From NCBI GenBank assembly GCA_034359265.1, contig CP136895.1, forward strand, positions 48,192,001 to 48,256,000: DNA of 64,000 nucleotides. Reading direction: 5' to 3'. Every line of letters begins with the position of its first letter. Within the stretch, counting starts at the first letter, position 1. Position numbers and translations under genes: made by a program. A model generated the notes under the pieces. The model worked only from the letters and a program-made list of their open reading frames with translations, had not been told where the DNA came from and made no database searches. Source of the stretch: Canna indica. Lineage: Eukaryota > Streptophyta > Magnoliopsida > Zingiberales > Cannaceae. Shown here in pieces: positions 23,820-34,426 of the stretch.

Positions 23820-24162
23820 TAATGAGCAATTGGTAGATTCTGTTGGTAATTCCAATGGATATACCAACAAAAATTATTTATTGGTAATACCAATGTTAGC
23901 GAACATTGTTGGTATTACCGACAGATATGCATCTGTTTCCGTTGGTAATACCAACGGATATATGTATCCGTCGGTATTACCAACAAAAGAAAATATCTGT
24001 TGGTATTACCGATAAATTAATTAAAATCCATTGGTATTACCGAGGAGCCTTTTACCGATGGATTTTACCGACAGATACTCCGTCGGTAATAATATTACCA
24101 ACGGATTTTTGGATATTATCGACGGATTTGGTCCGTTGGTGATATCGTGTTTTCTTGTAGTG
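23820..24162 (+). mobile_element. CACTA transposon terminus with subterminal repeats
   Basis: The sequence ends TTTTCTTGTAGTG at 24162, the reverse complement of the classic CACTACAAGAAAA terminus. Over the preceding ~340 bp, variants of CCGTTGGTAATACC and CCGACGGAT recur on both strands, as expected for CACTA subterminal repeats that bind transposase. The opposite terminus was not found. An open tail at about 23570-23630 (KKDEVQGSASRKK) could be the end of an element ORF but is too short to classify. Confidence 0.7.
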
Positions 24163-26093
24163 GATATTACTGAGTGTCTTCATGTGTCGGTGTTCGCGAC
24201 GTGTCGAACACACGTACACGACAATCCCACTAAGTGTGCATGCTTCCTAGGCCTAAAAAATAAGTTTTTGTACGTGATTAAGAAATTATAAAATTTTAAA
24301 TGTTCTTTGAGGATGGATAGTTGAATGAAATTTTAAATTTTGTGAACCAAATTGAAATGAAATAAAAAAATTTAGGGTCAAATTGATAAAAACTTAAAAT
24401 TTGAAGGGTTGAAGTGAAATTAACCCTATATTGCAAAAACATAAAAGTTGGTTAAAAAAATTTTGATCTCCGAAGTTTTAAGATTTTGACATTTTGTTCT
24501 CAGCATTTTAAAAATTATCAGTTCGACTCTTAATTTTTTTATTTCATTCCATTGCTCAGATTTTTAATTTATTTAAATTTGGCTCCCAAAGCTCAAGATT
24601 TCATTTTAATTTAATTATTTAGCTCCCCAAAAACGTAAATGATGTATAATACTTTTATGGGTTAATTGATGTATTTAGATCAAATTATGATCATTTCAAA
24701 AGAAAACGTTGCTAGACGTCAATCTTGGCTTGTGAGTGGCGTCACACATGATCACACTAAAGGACGTTTAGTGGGCTCATGGGATTCGAATAGAAGATGT
24801 TCTATTGGATTCGACTCTTCATTTTGCACAACTCACTGCTTGCTTAGTGCGGGACCAAATGGGTCACACACAACAGGTTTTATGAGATAGAGCTCGCATG
24901 CGACACTATATGTCAAGTAGCATGGATATGCTGCAACTCGATCACGGATCTCAATTACGGATAAGATAGGAAATGTATTTTCTATAAGAATGAATGTACG
25001 AGGAAAGAGTTACTAGGAAACCCTAACTTGTAGGGTACCCCTAAAATCGTATTGTTTGGCACGCGGTTCTATTTTATATGGTTGATTAAGTCTTAATTAT
25101 GAATTAAGAAATTAATTAACTATAAATCGGAGATATGTTTGATTAAGAATTAAATATAATTAATTTGATGGAGGGAAATTTGATTTTTCCCATGCACCTA
25201 CACCTATTAATTTAGGAATTGATTTATTTAGATAAATTATAATTAATAGGAAATTAATTTATTTAGACAAATCATAGATTTATAGATAATTGATTTATTT
25301 AGATAAATCATGATTCTACTAAATAGGAATATAATTTATCTACATGAATATAATTCCTATATGATAGGAAACTAATTTATTTAGATAATTCTCATTCCTA
25401 TTGATAGACTTTTAATTTATGGAGATAAATTAAAATTTATATTTAATTGGATTTAATTAATTTCGAATTAATTATGAAGCCATTAAATATAAATTATCTT
25501 TTGGAGACAGACTTAGATTTTTTGAAAATCCGGGAGAAAATTAAGAGGAGGGGCCAAGTCTTTGCTTGTAGCCGCCTCCCCCCTTCTTCATATAGTGGCT
25601 GAACATCCTCTTGGTGGCTAAGAGAGATTTGTATCATTTTGAGGAGACAAAGAGGAAAAAGTTTCTTCTTCCTAGGGTGGCCAACCACTTTCCTCCCCTT
25701 CCCCTAGTTTTCCCACAAGCTAGAGAAGCGTTTCTCTTCACCTTGGTGTGCCTCCCCTTCCTTTGGAGGAGTCCTAAGAGGACATCAAGGTATCTCCTTG
25801 TTCCTCCTCTCATTCTGAGATTTTCTCATCTCATATTTCTCTCGTTTTGGAGCCCAGTTCTTGGTGGAAGGGCCGGTCTAGCCTTTGAGGCTTCGGGGGT
25901 CGAGGAAACCGCACCGTTGAGCCACTACGAGTGCGGTTGATCGTTGCCCCCTTGTTGCGAGGAGTTTGGTGTGAACTAACATCGAAGGACGTGCATGTGT
26001 GCATCTTGATTTGGGGATAGGAGCAACAAGTTCAACCGCGATATAAGGTATACCATCTCCACTACACTCGCAGTTAGAATTTCTTGAATTTTG
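24163..26093. other. Non-coding region, possibly an unclassified LTR or transposon remnant
   Basis: Very AT-rich, with degenerate reiterations of AATTGATTTATTTAGATAAATC between about 25210 and 25400, followed by a GC-richer pyrimidine block (25560-25800). Small open frames such as 24666-24890 and 25611-25940 match nothing I recognise. The texture is that of an old LTR, but no termini or primer site were identified. Confidence 0.35.
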
Positions 26094-27700
26094 CTAAAGT
26101 AGATCACTGCTTTGGGATGATTCAAATTTTTTAAATAGCAATTTCCATTGCATTTTCGATTCCCATCCCTTCATCAACTTGGTTAGAATCGTATAAGAGA
26201 GGTCACAAAGTGTAATAGGCCTAAAATCTTTAACTTGTTTAGGGTTTTTATACTTAGGAATAAAGGTTAAGACAATTTTATTCCATTCTAAGGGAAGGAA
26301 ACCGATAGAGTAAAAATTTTGGAAACTACCAAATAAATCATCTTGAATAATGTTCTTATATTTTTTATAAAATTTTACAGTAAAGCTATCAACTCTTGGA
26401 CTTTTTCCCTTTGACATAGAATTAATGGTATGCCAAATTTTATCAAGAGTTTGGACCAATGATCGGGCAAAATCTATAAAAATTGTTTGAACATGAGGCC
26501 AAAGTTGAATATTGAATGGATTGGAATTACCATTTAACCACTGATTTTGATATTTTTTAACAAATTCATTTAAAATATCATGATTATCAGTTAAAAGTTA
26601 AAACTAAACCAATTTCAGTAGTGGTAGAGGTAATATGGTTGATTCTTCTACGAGAAGTGACTATTCTTTGAAAGAGAACAATATTCCTGTCACCCTCTAA
26701 ATACCATTTCAATTTAGCATTCGCCCATCATTTTAAGCTAATTTGCCTTTGTAATGCCATATCTATATTGAAAAGGGAGAACAAGATAAGTTGTTCAGTA
26801 CCAAAGAGGCCATGAGTGCATTCTTTAGATTCCAAAATATGGATATTAGTTTGAGTTTTATTTAGATTTGCTTCTAGATTACCTTGGTTGGTTCTATTCT
26901 AGTTTGATAAGGCTCTCCTAGTAGAATCTAGTTGAAGAGAAAATTTTGATTGAGGGTTAAAAGTTTGGAGTGACTTACCCTAAGCATTCTTAACTACATC
27001 AATAGTCTCCTGGTATTTACCCAAAAATTTTAGAATTTAAAGAGCTTATTTCCATAATTATTATTAGGATTAACAAAAATAAGGACAAGGTTATGGTCAG
27101 AAGCAACTCTAATCAAATGTTTTACTCTAGAATTTTCAAAGAAGTGTAGCTGAGCAGGGTTAACAAAAACTCTATCAAGACGAATGTGAATCCTATGGTT
27201 ACTTTTCCTATTGTTACACCAAGTGTATATGGGCCCGGAGTAACCTAGATCAATTGAGTTTGAATGAGTAATGAAGTTTCTAAAGTCCCTAATTGGTTGA
27301 GTTATCCTAAAAGGAAGGCCTCCTTTCTTATCCTCTCTATTTACGATGCAATTAAAATCCCTCGCGATAAGCCAAGGAAAGGAGGAAAAGTCCACACGAT
27401 TTAATTTATTCCAAATAGTAGCTCTCAAAGAAGGATTAATATTTGCATAGATTATACAAAGGATAAAGGGTTCAAAATTATTTATAGACACAATAGAATG
27501 AATAACATCAGTTTGTATGAAAATTACTTTAGCACGGATTGCTGAAGAATCCCGAATTAGAATGATGCCACCCTAAGCTCCATTGGAAGGAGAAGAAATG
27601 CCCTTCCAGGAGCCACCTAGAGAAGAGACCCATCTATTAGTTATTTCTTCAGAAATATGCATTTCTTGAAGGGCAATGATTTTAACATGGCAGGTTCTAT
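26094..27700 (-). mobile_element. Fragment of a second L1-type LINE family (endonuclease and part of RT)
   Basis: The minus strand reads an APE-type endonuclease: VKIIALQEMH, SLGGSWKGISSP, then IIYANINPSLRATIWNKL, WLIARDFNCIVNREDKKGG, HIRLDRVFVNPA and SDHNLVL. It continues to the start of reverse transcriptase (GKSPRVDSFT, FIPKYKNPKQVKDFRPITLC). It stops before the YADD box, so the element is truncated. Frameshifts and stops separate the blocks. Its sequence differs clearly from the two full-length LINEs. The right end meets the Pack-MULE-like element near 27700. Confidence 0.8.
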
Positions 27701-27920
27701 TTCACAAATCTAGTTCATTCTTTTATTTGTATCAATTATATCCTAAACTATCGAATTGATATCAATTCTAGCACGACGTCAGATGCCTGTCAATATCACC
27801 GTTAGTTGTTGATGTGACATCTGACTCAGCATATTAAAAAATAATATTTTAATAATCTCGTTGCCACATCAGCATTTACTTACCTATATTTTTTTAATAA
27901 AAAAATATTTTTAATTTACT
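27700..27920 (+). repeat. Left terminal inverted repeat of the Pack-MULE-like element
   Basis: About 220 bp pairing with 29131-29353, with small indels and scattered substitutions. It includes ACATCTGACTCAGCATAT, mirrored by ATATGCTGAGTCAGATG at 29219. Confidence 0.85.
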
Positions 27921-27927
27921 TGGGAAA

Positions 27928-28597
27928 CTAAGGAGATCTCGACACCACTTGAGGCCCCGAAGACCCCGCGTTGCCGCCGCCTCTCGGAGAACCTTCCACG
28001 TTCGACGTGATGGTCGCGGCCAACACCACCGTGAAATTTGGGTATGTCGTGATCGCCGCGGTCTCCGTCTCCACCACCGACGGAGCCGCTTGCCACGCAC
28101 GAATCCGCAGCGCGTTCGCGGGTGGCAACTTCTGCGGGAGACCGTACACGAGGAGCGGTAGTTGGAGCGGGTGCGACCGTTGCAATAGACTGCCGGGCTG
28201 CGTGAGGTTGAGGGTGATGGTGGGGAAGGGGGCGGAGGCGGAGAGTGTGGCCATGGTGGACGCGTAGGGGTACTGCTGCATGGTGTCGCCGGCGATGAGC
28301 GAGTCCATGCCGATGGTGGAGCCGGAGAGGAGCATGGAGGCGGAAGCGGAGGTGGTGTTGGCCATGACGGTGGCTGCTGGGGGAGGGGGTGGTTGTGGTT
28401 GCCCTCGTAGGTGGTGACGAGGATGGTCTTGTCTTTTGCACACCATTGTACCTGTAGACTGTGTGCTTTCAATTTAATCAATGCCCAATGAATGAACGTT
28501 GCAGAGATGGATGGGTTGGACAACGTACATGCTTCCGACCGAGGCATCCAATGGCCATGGTACAACGATAGTAGGCCCAGGGATAAGGATTTCCCCT
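27928..28597 (-). pseudogene. Captured group IIb WRKY transcription-factor fragment (two exons, retained intron)
   Basis: WRKY factors bind W-boxes (TTGACC/T) through a WRKYGQK strand and a zinc finger. The first exon (28597-28529) reads GNPYPWAYYRCTMAIGCLGRKH and the second (from 28451) VQWCAKDKTILVTTYEGNHNHPLP. Together they give the full C-x5-C-x23-H-x1-H zinc finger of group II. The 77-bp intron (28452-28528) sits at the V-Q-R position typical of groups IIa/IIb. After a frameshift in a C run the second exon continues MANTTSASASMLLSGS, SASAPFPTITLNLTQP and, later, ITTYPNFTVVLAATITS, matching the tail of WRKY6/31/42-type proteins. The WRKYGQK heptad is missing because the capture begins just after it. 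VQR is VQW here. The fragment cannot bind DNA normally. Confidence 0.85.
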
Positions 28598-28955
28598 CTT
28601 GGCTGCTCCCCTCGCCTTCCTCGTCCTCCCGCGCGGCGTGCGCATCCCCGTCAAGGGCCGCCACGTCTTCATCTCGGGCGGGTCCAGTAGCATCGCCCTT
28701 GCCCTCGCCCGCCAAGCTATCGCCGAGGGCACCCATGTCTCCATCCTCGGCCGCAGCACTGCACGCCTCCATGAAGCCTACGACTCCATCCGCCTGGCCA
28801 CCGACGCGGACGTGGCTGTATTCAGCACCGACGTCCGGGACGCGGACGCTGTCTCCAAGGCAGTGGAGGCGGCCAGCGCGATCGACGTGCTAGTGTGCAA
28901 CCACGGGGTGTTCACACCGCAGGAGCTAGAGGAGGTGCGGCTCATGGTGCGATTC
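28592..28955 (+). pseudogene. Captured 3-ketodihydrosphingosine reductase (TSC10/KDSR-like) first-exon fragment
   Basis: KDSR is an ER short-chain dehydrogenase that reduces 3-ketosphinganine with NADPH in sphingolipid synthesis. The fragment reads LAAPLAFLVLPRGVRIPVKG, RHVFISGGSSSIALALARQA, RLATDADVAVFSTDVRDADA and DVLVCNHGVFTPQELEE. It covers the N-terminal membrane end and most of the Rossmann fold. The GxxxGxG dinucleotide motif is damaged: SSSIA replaces SSGIG. It ends after EVRLMV, before the catalytic Tyr-x3-Lys, and runs into unrelated sequence. It abuts the WRKY fragment head-to-head at about 28592-28598. It is GC-rich and non-functional. Confidence 0.85.
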
Positions 28956-29130
28956 ATGCGGTTCGCGAGTCTCTGCTTCCAATATAACTAGTTCACTCCT
29001 ATCCACGACAAGCGCCCAACGACGAACATGACGAGTAGCGGCTTCACGGGGAGAAGAGATGGGGATTCACGGGGGAGAAGGGTTTTTTTTTAAAAAATAA
29101 TATTTTTATCGATGACGTGGATTAGAGCCG

Positions 29131-29353
29131 TAAGTTAAAAATATTTTTTTTATTAAAAAAATATAGGTAATTAAATGTTGACATGACAACGTGATTAATT
29201 ATAAAATATTATTTTTTATATGCTGAGTCAGATGCCACGTCAGCAACTAATGGTGGCATTGATGGGCATCTAACGTCTGGCTAGAATTGGATATCAATTC
29301 AATAATTTGATATGTAATTGATACAAATAAAAGAATGAGTTAGATTTGTAAAA
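29131..29353 (-). repeat. Right terminal inverted repeat of the Pack-MULE-like element
   Basis: Inverted partner of 27700-27920. The outer edge is judged from the point where matching stops, around 29353. Confidence 0.85.
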
Positions 29354-29644
29354 AGATCATAATTTGGGCTAGATACATCAATTAATCTTATTTTTATTTA
29401 TTAGCCGCGTATGAAATATTTTTCCTCTTGGTACGAAAATAAGTAAACGTTAAGTTATGTATTTTTGCAAGCACTAGAAGTTAAATCAAAAATAAAATGT
29501 ATAAGAGTTTAGTTGATGATAAGAGGTTATGATGGATCGATGAAATACATTGATTAATGTATGTACTTCCAAAAAGATGCAATGTATACCAACTATAGAA
29601 TTAAGTTTTTTTTGCAAATACTTAAAAGCTACGCTACTTCACAT
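29354..29644. other. Short non-coding spacer
   Basis: AT-rich, nothing recognised between the Pack-MULE-like element and the LINE RNase H remnant. Confidence 0.5.
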
Positions 29645-30180
29645 TAACGAAGAAAATTGAGACCACAATAATCTCGTACAACAATGTTCTGGAGTTCGAG
29701 TGGTCGAGCTTGAGACCAAACATGTGAAACCCCATTAAGATGAGCATAGTTTGCAACCCAATGGTCTACTTGATTATATTGTTTATATACAAAACAAAAA
29801 TACACAGAAAGATAAGCCAAAGCATATGAACAAATGTCATCAAAGACAGACTAAATTCTCCAATCTGGACAATTATTACCGTATAGGCTTTCCATGAGGA
29901 CCTTAGAGTCCAATTCAATTATGACATGTTCAATTTTTTCTTGCAAAACAATAACAAAATATTGTCTCACAGCGAGAGCTTCAGCATGCAAAACAGACAA
30001 AGCATTGACCAGTAAACATTCAGCAAATAATTTGACCAGAATTGTCCCTAGGAATAATTCCAATTCCAGAAATATCATGAATATAGAGGTGTCACAATTT
30101 AGCTTAACACGACTAAGTATAGGAGGAACCCATTTATAAAGAATTGATATATTCTCTTCAATATTTCTCTCATATTTCAA
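29645..30180 (-). pseudogene. LINE RNase H domain remnant
   Basis: The minus strand reads YKWVPPILSRVKLNCDTSI, then LHAEALAVRQYF and VIIELDSKVLMESLYGNN. After a shift it continues QVDHWVANYAHLNG and SHVWSQARPLELQNI. This is the C-terminal RNase H-like domain found at the end of plant L1 ORF2 proteins. Upstream endonuclease and RT are absent. It is not colinear with the 26.1-27.7 kb fragment, which would have to lie on the other side, so it is probably a separate insertion. Confidence 0.7.
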
Positions 30181-30909
30181 ATTAAAACCGATTAAGCCGA
30201 CGTAAGATATAAGGGGAAAAATTATCGCACCTGGTGCAATATTTCATTTCTCATAAATCAAATAAACTATCATGAAACGACAATCAATTTTTTTATCGAG
30301 CAACAAACAGAATTATCGCTCAAGATAATTAAGTTGCTACCACAAATCCATGATAACCTATAGGATTGAGTTACTGCAAGCATTTTAGGATGAAGAGGCC
30401 AAATTGAAAAGAAACAAAAGACTTTGGTGACTAATTAAATTTATAAAATTTGAAGTCTAAGATTTATTTGGCAAAATCTTAAAATTTTGAGCCCAACTAA
30501 AATTGATCCTATATAAAATTTACCGAAGTGGAGCAAGGTGTGTATTAAAAGGTAATGTACGGAAATCATTAGTCGTGCAATATTACAAATTTTAGAAGTT
30601 GTGTATAATAAATTAATTACCTAGTAAAGATTCATCTATGTACTAAAACATATATCTAAATTAGTTCAACAACATTATTATTAATTACATATATTTTATG
30701 GAATTCCATGGCACATTAAACCTAATACATGCATGTATATTAGATTTACTCATCGCACAACACTTTTTTACCGAGATCAAAAGAAATATATATATATATA
30801 TATTGCAGTACGTAGTGACACGTTTGGATCACCTGAACACATAATTAAAACAGAAGCAATGCAGCGACACTATGTAATAGCTAGTATTTAATCAGAGTAC
30901 AACTTGCCA
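30181..30909. other. 3' flank of the GPAT gene
   Basis: AT-rich non-coding DNA, with an (AT)n run around 30786-30802. It should contain the 3' UTR and polyadenylation region of the minus-strand GPAT gene. No clear signal could be singled out. Confidence 0.45.
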
Positions 30910-32644
30910 TTAATGCTTCGTCTTCCCCTCGCCCTGTTCATGTTCCTTCACCACCCCTTCGTTTCCGGCCAATATCATGTACTTGTCCCTCCGCGTAAGC
31001 GAAGTGCACTCAAAGCCCAGCGCCTCGGCGAGCTGTTGCTGGATTCTGTTCGCCACCTCCGCCGCGTTCCACCCGCCGGCGCACGTCATATCCCTCGGCA
31101 CCCGTCCCAGCACGTCCACCGTGTAAGCCGGCGTAGGGTCCATCATGAACACCACCGGGTCGAGCCACTTGTGCCCGCTTGCTGTCGTGCCGTAGAACGT
31201 CTCCACCCTCGCGTCCATCGCCACCGGGACGATCTCCTCCGCGAGCTCCGCGAAGAGTGAACTGAAGCGGAGCAGGTACGGCTCCCGGCACGTCGTCCCC
31301 TCGGGGCACACTGCGAGGTCCCCCTCCCGCAGCAGCCGGCGCATGGTTTCCGCGTCGCGCTCGCGGTCACGGGTCAGCCTCACCGTCCTCATCGGCGCCA
31401 GCATCTCAGACATCCGGCTCAGACTGTAGGTCACCGCCGGCACCGGCCGCTGTAGCGCCGTGCAGAGCATCACGGGGTCCAAGAGTGTCCTGTGAGTGCA
31501 CACGTACAACACCCCCTTCCTGCCGACATCTGGCGCCGTCTCAACGGAAGACGAAGCCGTGTGCACCAATCCGCCGACCCGGAGGCGGATGCCGGTGACA
31601 GCAGCGAGGAAGATGGCGACTTTGTAGGGAAAGACGATACCCATGGCGATCCTAAATATGGAGAGCGGTATCGCCACTGGCAACCACATGAAGAGTGCAA
31701 GCGTTGCAGAGGGAGTGGGCAGAAACGCCAGTCTCCCATCATGAAATATGAGCGGCTTTGGAAACCTGCTTCTCGGCGTCTCACTGTTGCTGTCTTCTTT
31801 GTTCACGACATAAATTTCCTGAGATGTATAAACCTTTAATTGGAATGTTATTAATTATAATAAATATAAAAAAGCTGGATTTCCCCCCTAGATATAAGGA
31901 AAAAGTAATTAATTAATTAACCTTGCAGTAGGGGATGAGCAGGTGATGGTGCAGGTTGGTATTAGGGTTCAGAATGCCCACATCCGCCTTGGCATCTTCA
32001 AACGCAGCTTTGATTGCCTTCTGCATCGAGGAAACGGTTGATCCGGAGATGAGGCCAGTGAAGTAGCGTCCCCTCACCACCTGGAGCTCGGCGCCTACCA
32101 CCTCAGTCACGCCGACAAACTCCCGGAGGAACCCTTCCACCATGATGCGCGGCATGGTGGTGATCACCGTCCGCTTACCGGTTGTAGCCATAAACAGGTT
32201 ACAGGCCTGGAGATGTAGCTTCTCCAGGAAGAACTTTGGGAGCACTGCCCTGCTCACGAGATCGAGGCGATTCTTCTGCAGGCCGCAGAAGGTGACAAAG
32301 ACCATGAGCCTCATGGCGATCTCCCTCTGCTGGCCAAGGAGCCAGAACAAGGGCGAGAGGAGGAGGAGGAGGATGGCTCGGAAGAGGCTTCCCCCCTCGA
32401 AGGCCACGAGCATGAAGAAAGGGAAGAGGGAAGGGGTAGTGAGGAGGGATCCGTGGAGGTCGCACACTATGGTTTGGCCCTCTCTCCCCTTTAAGGAGCA
32501 GTTGGTGACAGAGGGATAGGAGTGGAAATGGTGAAGTGATTTGGTGGTGGTTGAGATCCTATGGAGGAAGCCATGGCTTCTGAACTTCTTGGCAGCCTTG
32601 TAGCAGGTGAACTGCCAGTGTGCCGCTCTCTTTAACAACTCCAT
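30910..32644 (-). CDS. Glycerol-3-phosphate acyltransferase (plant sn-2 GPAT family), two exons
   Basis: The enzyme transfers an acyl group from acyl-CoA to glycerol-3-phosphate at endomembranes, feeding cutin, suberin or storage/pollen lipids. Exon 1 is 32644-31922 and exon 2 is 31818-30910. The 103-bp intron has GT/AG ends in phase 0 (PYCK/EIYV), giving 543 residues. The N-terminal HAD-like domain has D62-L-H-G at motif I, where phosphatase-active members have D-x-D-G. Hydrophobic segments lie near residues 74-103 and 277-315. Acyltransferase blocks are HRTLLDP (350-356), RLTRDRERDAE, CPEGTTCREP (412-421) and VPVAM (438-442). The length is near normal for the family (about 500-585). The start is the first ATG (MELLKRAAHW); an upstream GTG in frame is ignored. 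The degenerate HAD motif suggests the GPAT1-3 or GPAT5/7 type rather than bifunctional GPAT4/6/8. The exact member is uncertain. Confidence 0.93.
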
Positions 32645-32706
32645 GGAGATTGGAGATTGAGCTTGTCCTTCAATCTCACACACCCCCTCTTGCCTCTTCT
32701 ATATCT

Positions 32707-32713
32707 CTTTATA
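32707..32713 (-). promoter_or_regulatory. Putative TATA box of the GPAT gene
   Basis: The minus strand reads AGTATAAAGAGATATAG, with TATAAAG at 32713-32707, about 65 bp upstream of the GPAT ATG. A start roughly 30 bp downstream would leave a 5' UTR of ~35 bp. Position and sequence only. Confidence 0.45.
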
Positions 32714-33697
32714 CTTGAATACCTCTACTGGTAATAATGGCTTTGTTAGCTGCTAGGAATGGCCAAAGCTTTAGCTATGTGCATGATGCAGTGTGCGAAT
32801 CAGGTAGAGAGGAGCTCAGGATATATATATATAGCTCAATTGGATTGAAGAGTGAAAACCGGTTCAGAACTACCGGTTCATGTTAGGAGTGAAAATTCAA
32901 TCTAACTTTAAACAAGAGACTTGATGATCGATTATGGATACGTTGACTTTGAACTTTTTATTTACTCATACCAGACGATTAGGGTTAATTAAGAAGGTAA
33001 TGAAGGTATGGCGGTGGGTAGCATTGAAGAGCGATGAATATATCGACAGAGGTTTTAGCTAGGGTTGACCGGGGGCAGCATCTGGTTTCGGGGAGTGGGG
33101 GCATTAAATGGACTCTTCCATCAGCCATGAATGGAAGCAGGAATTCTTCTGCTGCAGGCAGGTGCAGCAGGAATTAGGGGTTGTTGTTAGGTGGGGGGGC
33201 TTTTAGTTTTACTGATAACCCAAATTAAGCAAACTGCCCGTTCTCTTCTTCTTCTGCATGCATGCATGCAATGTGTGAGGAGAATTAGGGTTTGATTTGG
33301 TGCACATATACAACCCTACTTTTTCATGTGTTTCGGAAAGAGAGCCTTGCTGTCTCTTTCTCATTTATACATTAGTTATATCTCCATTAATTATTATTTA
33401 GTTAAAGATTCTGGTTATTTATAGTATCGTCCTATGGCATATCCAACAACATCCAAACTTTAATTATAGGGTCATGCCATTTATATTATAATAATTCTCT
33501 TTGTATATATATGATTAATTTTACGTCGGTGCGAATTCTTTGGACTCACACCTCATGATATGTCTGTCTCTCTAACTTTTTTTTTTTGAGTCCAGCGGAC
33601 TTGAGTCTAACCTAAAATAAACCTATATATATATACCATACAGGAAAAGTAGTGAATAGCGGCGGTAAATAACGGGTGTCCTTATGTGGTGCCGGTT

Positions 33698-33733
33698 ATT
33701 AATCTAAAGCAATGTTTAATTGCTTAGATTAAT
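33698..33733. repeat. Short hairpin (15-bp stem)
   Basis: The arms ATTAATCTAAAGCAAT and ATTGCTTAGATTAAT pair around a GTTTA loop with one bulged A. Confidence 0.7.
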
Positions 33734-34279
33734 TACTAGCAGCAGTTAAGATCGCCGGGGTTTTTTTTTTTAAAAAAAAAATTATTTATTTTCCCCGCTG
33801 CTTCTCGCGTCCACCATTTCATTTTCCCGCTACTTCTCGCGTCCGCCATCCCTTTTCGCGTCACCTCTGCTCCTCTCTATCCGCTAATCTCCTCATCGTC
33901 GTCGGCCCAAAAAATCCGAATCCTAATATAGTTCGCGTCCGCCCCCAAAACCCCTAATCGCCGTCCAACCAAAAACCCTCATCGTTGATCTCCTCGTGTC
34001 CAAAAACCCTCATCCTCCTTGCGTCCAAGAGCAAAGCCTGACGAGCCGCTCCTCCTAAAGAACCGGATTCCGACGAGAAGATAAATCTCTTCCCCTGTTC
34101 TGAACAGAGGAAGAAGGAGATCAAGCCAGTGCTAGATCAAGCCGAATCCCATCCTAGCTCAATCCGGCGCTAGATCGCTATCAAGCCGTTGTCGTAAGGT
34201 AAGATTCATGGTCTTACCTTGTTATGATGTTAAGAAGATCAGCACATACCTTACTATATGTACGGTATTCAAAACATTT

Positions 34280-34336
34280 ATACCTTAGCATAAATGTTAT
34301 GTATGCTAAGGTATGAAAGAGTTCATACCTTAGCAT
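34280..34336. repeat. Inverted and direct repeats of ATACCTTAGCATA
   Basis: ATACCTTAGCATA (34280-34292) pairs with TATGCTAAGGTAT (34302-34314). A third copy in direct orientation follows at about 34325. Confidence 0.7.
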
Positions 34337-34426
34337 AAAATGATGTTAAGCCGTTGTTTTATCTCAGTTGCATTTAAGAGATGAGCTGCGTGAAGCCAAT
34401 TTTTTTTTTTGCCGAAAACAAAGAAA

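Larger units (their letters stand above)
27700..29353. mobile_element. Pack-MULE-like element with ~220-bp TIRs and two captured gene fragments
   Basis: The arm at 27700-27920 is repeated in inverted orientation at 29131-29353. Shared blocks include ATTCTTTTATTTGTATCAATTA, GAATTGATAT, CATCTGACTCAGCATAT and CCTATATTTTTTTAATAAAAA. The AT-rich arms enclose ~1.2 kb of very GC-rich DNA holding a WRKY fragment (minus) and a sphingoid-reductase fragment (plus). Long TIRs around host gene pieces with a retained intron are the hallmarks of Pack-MULEs. No transposase is encoded. I could not identify a convincing 9-bp target duplication, and the left arm borders a LINE fragment, so the superfamily is an inference. 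Confidence 0.75.
32714..34399. other. GPAT upstream region and unclassified DNA
   Basis: AT-rich with ATATAT runs, then a pyrimidine-rich, GC-richer block at about 33775-34200 (repeated CTTCTCGCGTCCRCC) resembling a gene leader, though no reading frame follows. Two hairpins are annotated separately. Nothing else is recognised. Confidence 0.4.

Noticed and set aside
13221..24162. CACTACGCGAAAACC at 13221 as the left end of a CACTA element finishing at 24162
   Set aside because: The first bases fit a CACTA terminus, but the expected 3-bp duplication does not match (TGG versus GAT), and subterminal repeats like those at the right end are missing near 13.2 kb.
27691..29362. A 9-bp target duplication of the Pack-MULE-like element
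   Set aside because: Sequences just outside the inferred arm ends (CAGGTTCTA and AGATCATAA) do not match. The exact ends may be off, or the duplication has decayed.
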